A DNA stretch of 64,000 bases from LMUY01 sp965276785 (GTDB lineage: Bacteria > Pseudomonadota > Alphaproteobacteria > Acetobacterales > Acetobacteraceae): contig OZ255629.1 of assembly GCA_965276785.1 (NCBI GenBank), forward strand, positions 2,356,001-2,420,000, read 5' to 3'. Positions 8,463 through 17,244 of this stretch are shown one piece after another. The notes under the pieces are model-generated. The model ran no database searches, was not told the DNA's origin, and saw only the letters and a program-made list of their open reading frames with translations. The translations under genes were made by a program, and so were the position numbers. The stretch's first letter is position 1. Each line of letters starts with the position of its first letter.

Positions 8463-9839
8463 ATGGGTGAAGGCCTGATCGCCGCTCGGATCGACCGGCT
8501 GCCAAGCTCGAAGCTGCATCGCCGTTTGATGCTATTCTTTGCCCTGCCGCTGTTCTTCGACAGTTGCGACATCAACACCTTCCCGTCGGCCGCCCCAGCC
8601 TTGCTGCATGCATGGGGCATGACAATCAACCAGATCGCGCTCATCACCTCCGCCAGCTTCATCGGCATGTTTGTCGGAGCGACGCTTGGCGGCCGCCTGT
8701 CGGATCGTGTCGGCCGGCGCATGTCGCTGACCCTATTCGTATTGATCGCGTCGATCGGCTCGCTGGCCACGGCGCTGGTGCCAGGGCCGGCCTATCTGTT
8801 CGTGACGCGCGTAGTCACCGGCGTTGGCATTTCCGCCGGCATGGTCACCGTGATGACCTACATGTCGGAGATGTTTCCCGCCAAGACGCGAGGCACCTGG
8901 CAGTCCTGGGCGATGGCCATCAACCTTTCCGCAATCCCGATAACGAACTTCATCGCCCGGCTGGTGGTGCCCTATAGCGACGACAGTTGGCGCTGGATCT
9001 TTGTCTGGGGTGCGGTCGGACTGGTTTTTCTGTTCATCCTGCCGGCACTGCCCGAATCGCCCCGCTGGCTGGCCCGCAACGGTCATCTGCCCGAAGCGGA
9101 TGCCGTGCTGCGGCGGATCGAGCATGAGGTCGAACAGCAGCACGGCACCCTGCCGCAGCCCGTGGTTGCCGCGCACCCGCCGATACGGCGGGAACCGTGG
9201 GTGGCGATGTTCAATCCCACTTATCGCCGCCGGACTCTGGTTTTGTGCGCTATATGGCTGCTGCAGACGCTTGGGTTTTACGGCTTCGAGGCATGGGTCC
9301 CGACCTTGCTGGTGCAGCATGGCTTCACGCTGGTGCGCAGCCTGACCTATTTCGCGTTGATCAATGTCGGCGCGCCGCTCGGCGCCCTACTGGCGGTGGT
9401 GCTCGCCGACCGGTTTGAGCGGAAACACACGATCGCCATTGTGGCTCTGCTGATCGCGGTGTGCGGCCTGCTCTATGGGCTGTCGTTCGAGCCGTTGCTG
9501 ATCGTGGGCTTCGGCTTCCTGGTCGGCACGTTGGTGCAGACCTTCGCCACCCTACTTTACGCCTACACCCCGGAGCAATTTCCCACCGGGATGCGCAGCA
9601 GCGCGACAGGGCTGACCTACGGCGCCGGCCGCATCGCCAATGTCGTGAACGCCTTCGTCGTCGCCGCCATCTACAGTAACATCGGATATATCGCCGTGTT
9701 CACGTACATCGCCGGTGCTTGGCTGCTGACAGCGGTCATCACCACCGCCTTCGGTCCACGCACCACCGGCCGTAGCTTGGAGACCTTGAACCCGGTCGCG
9801 CCAATGATGGATTTCGCACCGGAGTTGCTGTCCAAGTGA
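8463..9839 (+). CDS. MFS transporter (aromatic acid/proton or sugar-porter-like)
   Basis: A 458-residue, 12-helix major facilitator. The loop 2-3 motif GGRLSDRVGRRMS (about residues 77 to 89) and PESPRWLARNGH near the central loop are typical of the acid:H+ symporter/sugar-porter branch. A long cytoplasmic loop separates the two six-helix halves. It shares its final bases with the start of the first MmgE/PrpD gene (GTGA overlap), which suggests that the imported substrate feeds the PrpD-type enzymes. Polycarboxylates are plausible substrates by context only. Confidence 0.88.
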   Translation: MGEGLIAARIDRLPSSKLHRRLMLFFALPLFFDSCDINTFPSAAPALLHAWGMTINQIALITSASFIGMFVGATLGGRLSDRVGRRMSLTLFVLIASIGSLATALVPGPAYLFVTRVVTGVGISAGMVTVMTYMSEMFPAKTRGTWQSWAMAINLSAIPITNFIARLVVPYSDDSWRWIFVWGAVGLVFLFILPALPESPRWLARNGHLPEADAVLRRIEHEVEQQHGTLPQPVVAAHPPIRREPWVAMFNPTYRRRTLVLCAIWLLQTLGFYGFEAWVPTLLVQHGFTLVRSLTYFALINVGAPLGALLAVVLADRFERKHTIAIVALLIAVCGLLYGLSFEPLLIVGFGFLVGTLVQTFATLLYAYTPEQFPTGMRSSATGLTYGAGRIANVVNAFVVAAIYSNIGYIAVFTYIAGAWLLTAVITTAFGPRTTGRSLETLNPVAPMMDFAPELLSK

Positions 9840-11227
9840 GCGGCGCGGCAGTGCAAAGCCCGGCGGCTGGATTGCTCGGGACGTATGCGGCGCGGCTGCA
9901 CTATGACGATTTGCCTCCCGACGTGCTGCGCCAGGCCAAGACCTGCCTCATCGACACGGTGGCCGCGATCATCTACGGCGGCAGTGCTCCCGCCAGCCGC
10001 ATCGCCGCGGCCTATGCGGGCACGGGTGGCGCCGGGCAGAGCTGCATCATCGGCAGCTCCGCTCCGACGGTGCGGGCCGAGGCCGCCGCCTTTGCCAATG
10101 GCGTGGCCGCACACGCGCTGGAACTCGACAGCTTGCGCCAACCCGGCGCCGGCGTGCACCCGGGCGCCGTGCTGGTTCCGGTCGCTCTGGCCTTGGCGCA
10201 GGAGCGGGGCGCCAGCGGCCAGGACGTGCTCGCGGCCATTGTGGCAGGGTGCGAAATCCTGTTCCGCATCGGCCGCGCGACCAAACACTCGGCGGAGGCG
10301 CGCGGCTTCCATGCACCCGGCCTAACCGGCCCGTTCGGGGCCGCCGCCGTCGCCGGACGTCTGCTCGCGCTGGACGCAGAGGCAATGACGCGGGCGCTCG
10401 GAATCGCCGGGTCGCTATCCGGCGGTTTGCTGGCGTTCGCCGCGAGTGGTGAAGGCGCGATGATCAAGCGGCTCCATCTCGGCCGCGCCGCCGAAAACGG
10501 CATCGTGGCCGCCCGGCTTGCCTCCCTGGGCTTTACCGGGCCCGCGACGGTGCTGGATGGCCGCTTCGGCTTCCTTGACGCCTACTGCCCCGAGCGCGAC
10601 GACGCCGCCCTCACCGCCGGGTTGAGCGAGGAGTACGAAACGCGCTCGATCTGCTTCAAGCGCTATCCATGCCATATCACGGCACACACGCCCGTCTTCG
10701 CGATCGAAACTCTGCGGAATGCCGGGACCATCGACGGCGCCGAGATTGCGCGGGTGGAAGTCCTTGGCACGGACAAGATGGTCGCCATGCACGCCGGCAC
10801 CGACCCGGCGGACCTGGTCATGGCGCAGTACAGCATTCCGTTCTGCGTCGCCGTCGCCCTGCTGCGAGACCCCGCCGATCCAGACAGCTTTGGTGAGGCT
10901 GCGTTGGCGGACCCGGCAGTCCGCGACCTGTGCCGGCGCGTGAGCGTCACCAGCGCGCCAGGAGGCGGCAAAGGCTGGGCCACCACGACCCGCTTGGTCC
11001 TTGCCGACGGCCAAGTCATCGAGCGCGCGGCCGCCGACTTCCCCGGCACGCCGCAAACCCCGCTTGACGCCGCCGCAATCGGCGACAAGTTCCGGCGGCT
11101 CACCCGGCGATTGGGCGTGTTCGTCGCACCCCTGCTGCGCCGATTGGAGAGCATCGAGGCCGAAGACCGGCTGGATTGGCTCGCCGACGCCATCCCACCC
11201 CCTGCCATCACGGGAGACAACGCATGA
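9836..11227 (+). CDS. MmgE/PrpD family protein 1
   Basis: A 463-residue member of the 2-methylcitrate dehydratase/cis-aconitate decarboxylase/iminodisuccinate epimerase superfamily. Family landmarks: NGVAAHALELD (about residues 85 to 95), VHPGAVLVPVALALAQ, MIKRLHLGRAAENG (about 204 to 217) and FKRYPCHITAHTP. It belongs to a subtype with KR-x-H-x-GRAA in place of TKPLHVG, shared with the protein two genes downstream. The GTG start overlaps the MFS stop. Members act without cofactors on tricarboxylic or dicarboxylic acids (dehydration, decarboxylation or epimerisation); which reaction applies here is not readable. Confidence 0.88.
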   Translation: MSGAAVQSPAAGLLGTYAARLHYDDLPPDVLRQAKTCLIDTVAAIIYGGSAPASRIAAAYAGTGGAGQSCIIGSSAPTVRAEAAAFANGVAAHALELDSLRQPGAGVHPGAVLVPVALALAQERGASGQDVLAAIVAGCEILFRIGRATKHSAEARGFHAPGLTGPFGAAAVAGRLLALDAEAMTRALGIAGSLSGGLLAFAASGEGAMIKRLHLGRAAENGIVAARLASLGFTGPATVLDGRFGFLDAYCPERDDAALTAGLSEEYETRSICFKRYPCHITAHTPVFAIETLRNAGTIDGAEIARVEVLGTDKMVAMHAGTDPADLVMAQYSIPFCVAVALLRDPADPDSFGEAALADPAVRDLCRRVSVTSAPGGGKGWATTTRLVLADGQVIERAAADFPGTPQTPLDAAAIGDKFRRLTRRLGVFVAPLLRRLESIEAEDRLDWLADAIPPPAITGDNA

Positions 11228-12612
11228 CCATCGCCACCGAACTCGGCCGCCGCATTGCCGAGTTCAGCTTCGAGAGGCTGCCCCCCGATGCGGTCCATTG
11301 GGCCAAGATCGGCGTGCTCGACACGGTGGGGGTTACGCTGGCCGGGGCACCCGAGCCCTGTAGCCGCATCGCCGCCCGCGTTGCCGCTACGTCGCAAGGG
11401 CCGTCGCTGCTGATCGGCACGGCACGCACGGCGGCCCCGATGGATGCGGCACAGGTGAACGGCACCGCCTCCCACGCGCTGGACTTCGACGATTGCAGCA
11501 ACACGCTGGGTGGCCATCCCTCGGCGCCCGTGCTGTCCGCGTTGCTACCGTTGGCCGATACGCTCCGGGTGAGCGGACGGGACATCTTGACTGCCTATGC
11601 CGTCGGGTTCGAGACCGAAACCCGCATCGCGCGCGCGGTCAACTTCCACCATTACGAGAAGGGCTGGCATCCCACCGCCACGCTCGGCACGTTTGGGGCC
11701 GCCGCCGCATGCGCCCGGCTGCTGGACCTGCCGCCGGAGCAGATCGCGGTGGCGCTCGCCCTGGCGGCCTCGTTCGCATCGGGGTTGAAGGCGAACTTCG
11801 GCACCATGACCAAGCCGCTGCATGTCGGCCAGTCCGCCCGCAACGGCCTGCTGGCGGCGCTGCTGGCGCAAGAAGGCTTCACCGCAGCGGCTGATGCCTT
11901 CGAGCACCGGCAGGGCTTCTTCGCGGTGTTCAACGGCGAAGGCAATTTCGCCGCCGACCGTGTGCTGCAGGACTGGGCGGCGCCGCTCGACATCCTCAAG
12001 CCCGGCATCGCCATCAAGCAGTATCCGTGCTGCGGCAGCACGCACCCGGCGATCGATGCCACCATCGACCTGGTGAAGGAGCACGGGCTGACCCCAGACA
12101 TGGTGGAGCACGTTGACGCCTGGACTCATCCGCGCCGACTGGCCCACACCAACCGCCCCGAGCCGCGCAGCCCGCTCGACGCCAAGTTCAGCGTGCAATA
12201 CTGCGTCGCCCGCGCTTTGGCGGCAGGCCGGGTCGTGCTGGCCGATTTCGAGGGGGACGGCTACGCTGACCCGGCCAATCGGTCGATCATGGCGCGCATC
12301 CAGGCAGCGCCCCACCCCAGCATGTCCATGGCCAGCACCGACCATTTCGGTGCCGAGGTACGCATCCGCACCAAGGACGGCCGCACCCTGTCCTGCAGCA
12401 CGGACCGTCCCGTCGGGCGGGGGCCAGAGAAGCCGCTGCCCTTGCCCGCGCTGGAGGCGAAGTTCAAGGACTGCGCCGGCCGCGTGATGGAGGCAGGCTC
12501 GGTCGCCCGCGTGCTGGAGTTGATCTGGCGCCTGGACGAGATGGACCAGGCTTCAACGCTGCACGCCGCCCTCGCCGAAGGCTGCCGTACCCGGCAAGCC
12601 GTCGCTGCCTGA
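11224..12612 (+). CDS. MmgE/PrpD family protein 2
   Basis: A 462-residue MmgE/PrpD protein. The ATG at 11224 overlaps the previous stop (ATGA) and is chosen over an upstream in-frame start inside the preceding gene. Landmarks: NGTASHALDFDDCSN (about 80 to 94), GWHPTATLGTFGAAAA, MTKPLHVGQSARNG (about 195 to 208) and KQYPCCGSTHPAIDA. It is of the TKPLHVG subtype and resembles the protein encoded at 27822 to 29234 more than its direct neighbours. Translational coupling to both flanking genes suggests a joint pathway or a hetero-oligomeric assembly. Confidence 0.88.
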   Translation: MTIATELGRRIAEFSFERLPPDAVHWAKIGVLDTVGVTLAGAPEPCSRIAARVAATSQGPSLLIGTARTAAPMDAAQVNGTASHALDFDDCSNTLGGHPSAPVLSALLPLADTLRVSGRDILTAYAVGFETETRIARAVNFHHYEKGWHPTATLGTFGAAAACARLLDLPPEQIAVALALAASFASGLKANFGTMTKPLHVGQSARNGLLAALLAQEGFTAAADAFEHRQGFFAVFNGEGNFAADRVLQDWAAPLDILKPGIAIKQYPCCGSTHPAIDATIDLVKEHGLTPDMVEHVDAWTHPRRLAHTNRPEPRSPLDAKFSVQYCVARALAAGRVVLADFEGDGYADPANRSIMARIQAAPHPSMSMASTDHFGAEVRIRTKDGRTLSCSTDRPVGRGPEKPLPLPALEAKFKDCAGRVMEAGSVARVLELIWRLDEMDQASTLHAALAEGCRTRQAVAA

Positions 12613-12630
12613 ACCGGTCTGGAGGCCAGG

Positions 12631-14034
12631 ATGGACCAGCATGCGCCCTCGCCCAACGTCTACACCCGTGGCATCGCCGATTGGGTCGCCGCCCTGCGCT
12701 ACGAGGCGATCCCGGCCGAGGTGATCGCCCGCATTAAGCTGCTGATCCTCGACTCACTCGGCTGTGCCGTGTTCGGGGCCGACCTGCCTTGGAGCCGCAT
12801 CCTGATCGACACGCTCGCCGCGGTGGACACCACGGCGGGCTGCGCTGTTTGGGGCACCGATCGCCGGCTCTCCGCCCCCCATGCAGCGCTCGTGAACGGC
12901 ACGCTGGTGCAGAGTTTCGAACTAGACGACGTGCACCGGGTCGGCGTGATGCATGTGGGGGCGGTGACGCTGCCCGGTGTGCTCGCCGTGGCCGAACTGC
13001 AGCCGGCGATGAGCGGGCGCGACCTGCTGGTGGCCGCAGTGGCAGGCTACGAGATCGGGCCTCGCGTGGGTCTGTGCATGGGGCCGGAGCATATCGGCCA
13101 AGGCTGGCACTCAGGTGCCACGCTCGGCGTGTTCTCGTCCGCCGCCGGGTCTGCCGCCGCCCTTCGCTTGCCGGCGGAGCAGGTGGTGCACGCGCTCGGC
13201 ATCGCCGGCACGCAGTCGGCGGGACTGATGGCGGCCCAGTTCGGCGCCATGGTCAAGCGCATGCACGCCGGGCGGGCGGCGCAGAGCGGGCTGTACGGCG
13301 CGCTACTCGCCCAACGCGGCTTCACCGGCATCGCCGACGTGTTCGAGAACGACTACGGCGGGTTTTGCACCACCTTCTCCCGCTCCACCGACCGGTTCGA
13401 CCGGGCGGAGTTGACCAGCGGGCTGGGCGAGCGTTTTGAGACCATGCGGATCGCCCTAAAGTTCTACTCCTGTGTCGGCAGCAATCACACGACGCTAGAC
13501 GCCATCCGCAGCATGCAAGCGCGTCATTCCTTTGGTCCGGATGACGTGGAGGGCATCACCGTGCACGGGTCGCAGGTGACGGTGGATCACGTCGGCTGGC
13601 CCTACCGTCCGGACGGCATGACCTCGGCGCAGCTCAACCTGCCCTATTGCGTGGCGACCCTGCTGCTGGAGGGCGACGCGTTCGTCGACCAATTCACGGA
13701 GCCGATGGTGGCCGATCCCGCCCGTATCGCGCTGTCGCGGCGGGTCGACGTGGTGGAGGACCCGGCCATCACCGCGCGCGGCCGGGCCTACCGCCACATG
13801 GTCCGGGTCGAAGTTCGTTTGCGGGACGGCACGACGCTAGCGGAAACCGTGGAAGCTCCGCGTGGCAGCGAGCACGCTTTTGCCAGCGAGGCCGATGTGG
13901 TGGAGAAATTCCGCAAGCTCGCCGGCCGGCGTATTTCCGGGCCGGCCGTCGATCGGCTGGTGACGCAGGTGATGGAGGCGCAAGCTCTGACATCGGCCGC
14001 CGAGTTGGTGCGCAGCTTGGCCCTCGGGTCGTAG
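12631..14034 (+). CDS. MmgE/PrpD family protein 3
   Basis: A 467-residue MmgE/PrpD protein, third in tandem, starting 18 bp after the previous stop with GGAGG in the gap. Landmarks: NGTLVQSFELDDVH (about 89 to 102), GWHSGATLGVFSSAAGSAA, MVKRMHAGRAAQSG (about 207 to 220) and LKFYSCVGSNHTTLDA. Like the first protein of the tandem it has KR-x-H-x-GRAA, but its PCC motif is changed to YSCVGSNHT, hinting at a different substrate or a non-catalytic role. It is the last gene of the MFS-PrpD operon. Confidence 0.88.
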   Translation: MDQHAPSPNVYTRGIADWVAALRYEAIPAEVIARIKLLILDSLGCAVFGADLPWSRILIDTLAAVDTTAGCAVWGTDRRLSAPHAALVNGTLVQSFELDDVHRVGVMHVGAVTLPGVLAVAELQPAMSGRDLLVAAVAGYEIGPRVGLCMGPEHIGQGWHSGATLGVFSSAAGSAAALRLPAEQVVHALGIAGTQSAGLMAAQFGAMVKRMHAGRAAQSGLYGALLAQRGFTGIADVFENDYGGFCTTFSRSTDRFDRAELTSGLGERFETMRIALKFYSCVGSNHTTLDAIRSMQARHSFGPDDVEGITVHGSQVTVDHVGWPYRPDGMTSAQLNLPYCVATLLLEGDAFVDQFTEPMVADPARIALSRRVDVVEDPAITARGRAYRHMVRVEVRLRDGTTLAETVEAPRGSEHAFASEADVVEKFRKLAGRRISGPAVDRLVTQVMEAQALTSAAELVRSLALGS

Positions 14035-14158
14035 CCGAGATTCTCGCTCGACGGTCCGCCGACTGCTCCTCTCGTCGCCATCATCAAATCATCGCCCGGT
14101 TAAGCTTCGTCTAACCAATTTCGGCGATGATCGCCTTGTAGGTTTGCGAGAGTTGTCA

Positions 14159-15976
14159 ATGCCCGGTTTCATCAATCGCCTTAGCGTCACGCAGCGGCTC
14201 AACGCGCAGATAATCCTGCTCGGAATGGGGCTCATGCTCTTAGCAGGCCTCGGCCTCTACACCCAGTTAATGGACATGTACGCCGATCAGATCCAAGCGC
14301 TGACCCGGCTTGACCAGCTTGCCATCTCCGCAATCGAGCATGAGCGAGCAGTCGCCGCAGCAAACCACCTCACCGAGGCGGATGCAAAGCGGAATGCTTT
14401 GGCCGCGCTCACGGCGCTGCGTTACAACAATGAGGACTATTACGTAGTGGTTGCAGACACCGGAACCGCCCTAGCTTTCCCCGATGCCACCAAGGTCGGC
14501 ACCAATTTCTTTGCGGCCGTCGATGAGACCGGCAAGCATTATGTAAAAGAGGCTGTGACAGCAGCGCTTCGCGACGGCGTTGCAACCCGCTTTTACTCCG
14601 GCAAGCGTGTGGGGACCGAAGCCTTCGTGCCGAAGCTGCAGGTTCTAATGGCTTACCGGCCGTGGAACTGGACTATCGCTGACGTCACTTACATCGACGG
14701 CATGCACGCGGCATTTTGGTCCTCCGCGCAACGGGTCATCATCGCAGGCCTCTGTGTCTTGCTCGTTATGGCCAGTCTCAGCCTGATCATGGCTCGTTCC
14801 GTCAGCCGCCCTCTACGGGCCATCAGCTCAGCACTGGGCCGGGTGGCGTCAGGTCAGTCCGATATCGCGCTCAAGGAAGCCCGCTTCGGAGGTGAGATCG
14901 GGGCGATGGCGAATGCCGTGCTCGCTTTTCAGGACACGAACATCGCCAAAGCTCATGCCGAGATCGAGACCGCGCGGCTGGCCGAACAAGCGAACGCAGA
15001 AAGCCAGCGCGTCGCTGCGGCGAAGGCCGCTGAAGCCGCCGAGCAAGCCGAGGTTGTCCGCACGCTGGCGGAAGGGCTGGGCAGCTTGGCGAAAGGCGAT
15101 CTGTCGACACGCATCGAGCAGCAATTCGCGTTGCAGTATGAAGCCCTACGGCGGGACTACAACACCGCAGTCGGTGCGTTGTCGGAAACCATGGCCACCA
15201 TCGTCAGCAACATTGCCGGCCTGCGGTCCGGTGCCGGCGAGATCACACAGGCGGCCGACGACCTTTCCCGTCGCACCGAGCAACAGGCTGCAAGCCTCGA
15301 GGAGACTGCAGCAGCGCTCGACCAAATCACGGTAACCGTCCGCAAGACCGCTGACGGCGCGCTGCTCGCTCGAGACACGATCGGCAAGGCAAAGTCTGAC
15401 GCCCAAGCGTCCAGCAAGGTGGTAGACGAGGCCGTGAACGCGATGGGCGAGATCGAACGCTCGGCCAAGGAAATCGGCAACATCATTGGCGTCATCGACG
15501 AAATTGCTTTCCAAACCAACCTGCTCGCGCTCAACGCCGGCGTCGAAGCAGCGCGGGCCGGAGACGCCGGACGGGGCTTCGCCGTTGTCGCCTCCGAGGT
15601 TCGTGCCCTAGCGCAGCGTTCCGCGACCGCCGCAAAGGAGATCAAGTCACTCGTATCCACCTCCGGCCGCCAGGTCGAACACGGCGTGGCGCTTGTGGGT
15701 GACACTGGACGAGCCTTGTTGCGCATTGTCTCCCAAGTTGAAGAGATCAGCATGGTTGTCCAGGAAATCGCTGCGTCGGCCCAGGAGCAATCAGCCGGGC
15801 TTCACCAAGTCAATGTCGCAATCAACCAAATGGATCAGGTGACGCAGCAGAATGCCGCAATGGTCGAGCAATCGACAGCCGCCAGTCATGCACTCGCATC
15901 AGAAGCGAATGAATTGACGAAGCTGACCTCCCGTTTTAAGTTCACAAGCAACACTCCTGCTCGCGTGGTGGCTTGA
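14159..15976 (+). CDS. Methyl-accepting chemotaxis protein with single Cache domain
   Basis: A 605-residue inner-membrane chemoreceptor. The first membrane helix is at about residues 16 to 38. A periplasmic sCache-like sensor (NEDYYVVVADTGTALAFPD and the WNWTIADVTYIDG end) spans about 40 to 190. A second helix with the LVMASLSLIMARS segment lies near 200 to 215. A HAMP domain and a long signalling coiled coil follow, with the hallmark tip EIAFQTNLLALNAGVEAARAG near 450 to 470. No CheB/CheR-binding pentapeptide is evident. It follows the PrpD operon by 124 bp, so it may steer the cell toward the compound that the neighbouring genes degrade. That link is inference. Confidence 0.93.
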   Translation: MPGFINRLSVTQRLNAQIILLGMGLMLLAGLGLYTQLMDMYADQIQALTRLDQLAISAIEHERAVAAANHLTEADAKRNALAALTALRYNNEDYYVVVADTGTALAFPDATKVGTNFFAAVDETGKHYVKEAVTAALRDGVATRFYSGKRVGTEAFVPKLQVLMAYRPWNWTIADVTYIDGMHAAFWSSAQRVIIAGLCVLLVMASLSLIMARSVSRPLRAISSALGRVASGQSDIALKEARFGGEIGAMANAVLAFQDTNIAKAHAEIETARLAEQANAESQRVAAAKAAEAAEQAEVVRTLAEGLGSLAKGDLSTRIEQQFALQYEALRRDYNTAVGALSETMATIVSNIAGLRSGAGEITQAADDLSRRTEQQAASLEETAAALDQITVTVRKTADGALLARDTIGKAKSDAQASSKVVDEAVNAMGEIERSAKEIGNIIGVIDEIAFQTNLLALNAGVEAARAGDAGRGFAVVASEVRALAQRSATAAKEIKSLVSTSGRQVEHGVALVGDTGRALLRIVSQVEEISMVVQEIAASAQEQSAGLHQVNVAINQMDQVTQQNAAMVEQSTAASHALASEANELTKLTSRFKFTSNTPARVVA

Positions 15977-16052
15977 GACACACTCCGCCGGCATTTCGCC
16001 ATCCAACCTCATACCTTTCTGCAGGCCGCGAGCAGGACGTGCGTGCTGCGGA

Positions 16053-17120
16053 TTAAGGCGGGGCCGCGCTGACCGGCTCGGCTGTGGTTCTCACCTTATT
16101 TTGGGGCAACTTGGCCAACGTGAGGGGATTGGCCAGGTCCGGCAAAAGCCGCCGCAGCTCGGGTAGGCAATGGCTCTGCAATACTCGGACTGCCGCCGCT
16201 TGCACGACTGTTAGGATGGTCTCGCCGTCCTCCGGCCGCCCGGCGACCACCAGATTGCGCCGTAGCGGTACACCCGGCAGCTTGATGAGCCGGAGCCGAT
16301 CGGCCAAATTCGCCGTCGACAGAACGCTGAGCGGCGTCACTAAGGACCAACCCACCCCCGCGGCCACCATGGCGATAACAGCGCTGATCGTATCGAGCCT
16401 AAAATGGCTTGGCGGCGTGATCCGCTCGCGCGCAAGATAAGCGTCAATTTGGCCGCTGAGATGGAGATGCCGGCCGTAGCACAGCATGTCGAACGCCTCC
16501 GTCACATCCTGCCAGTTCGTGATTTTGCCGCGGAACGCCTTCGGCACGGCAATGCAGTACGGCTCCGACATGACCGGCAAGTAAAGCAGGTCGGTTCGCG
16601 GTGGGCTGTCATCGAAGGTCACGATCAAATCCATGCGGCGGTCGATCAGGCCCTCCACCCGGGTCTCGCCGGCGCCGGAGCTGATCGTCCAACTGCGTGC
16701 CAGGTGGCGCACCTGCTCGAGCAACGGGGGCGCCACGGTCACGGCAAAGGTGTTGGCCATTCCCATCCGCAACATTGGCTGCACGTGCCCGCCCGGCCCT
16801 CGCCCGACTCGCTCCAGGCTGCGGGCGTGATGCACGATACCGGACGCGTGCTGCAGCACGGCGCGGCCGGCCAGGGTGAGCGCGGGCGGCCGCAACGACC
16901 GATCGAACAGGGTCTGCCCGAGCGCCAATTCCAGGGCGCGGATCGCCTGCGAAATCGCTGACTGGCTGATACCCAGCGTGTCACCAGCCGCGGTCATGCT
17001 GCCGCGTTCGGCCACGCCCACAAAAATCTCGAACGCGCGCAGGGTAACGCCGGCCAGGCGCAGCCCATCCTCGGCTGGGGGTGATCGGGGCCGCTGCGGG
17101 CCGTTCTCGGTGCTTGGCAT
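16053..17120 (-). CDS. LysR-family transcriptional regulator
   Basis: A 355-residue LysR-type regulator with an unusually long N-terminal lead of about 25 residues before the winged helix (LRAFEIFVGVAERGSMTAAGD, then ISQSAISQAIRALE as recognition helix), followed by an effector-binding domain. ATG at 17120 is chosen; an in-frame TTG at 17129 is possible. It is divergent from the TcuA-like gene with a 124-bp gap that contains a CTTAT-N7-ATAAG palindrome. A second copy of the palindrome overlaps the promoter of the MFS/PrpD operon. The regulator therefore probably senses an acid intermediate and controls both operons and itself. Confidence 0.92.
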   Translation of the reverse strand: MPSTENGPQRPRSPPAEDGLRLAGVTLRAFEIFVGVAERGSMTAAGDTLGISQSAISQAIRALELALGQTLFDRSLRPPALTLAGRAVLQHASGIVHHARSLERVGRGPGGHVQPMLRMGMANTFAVTVAPPLLEQVRHLARSWTISSGAGETRVEGLIDRRMDLIVTFDDSPPRTDLLYLPVMSEPYCIAVPKAFRGKITNWQDVTEAFDMLCYGRHLHLSGQIDAYLARERITPPSHFRLDTISAVIAMVAAGVGWSLVTPLSVLSTANLADRLRLIKLPGVPLRRNLVVAGRPEDGETILTVVQAAAVRVLQSHCLPELRRLLPDLANPLTLAKLPQNKVRTTAEPVSAAPP

Positions 17121-17177
17121 GGTGCACAATTGCCCCCCGAACAGCGGCGAGGCAACGCCCCTTGTCTCGGGTGGCCA

Positions 17178-17194
17178 CTTATGGAAAATATAAG
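17178..17194. promoter_or_regulatory. Palindromic operator CTTAT-N7-ATAAG, copy 2
   Basis: CTTATGGAAAATATAAG lies between the divergent LysR and TcuA-like genes, about 50 bp before the TcuA-like start. It has the same arms and 7-bp spacer as the site at 8308 to 8324, and the T-N11-A pattern expected for a LysR-type box. Confidence 0.6.
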
Positions 17195-17244
17195 CGCTGG
17201 CGCGGCCGTCGAACCGCGAGGCGCAACGGGAGCAAGCAACGACG

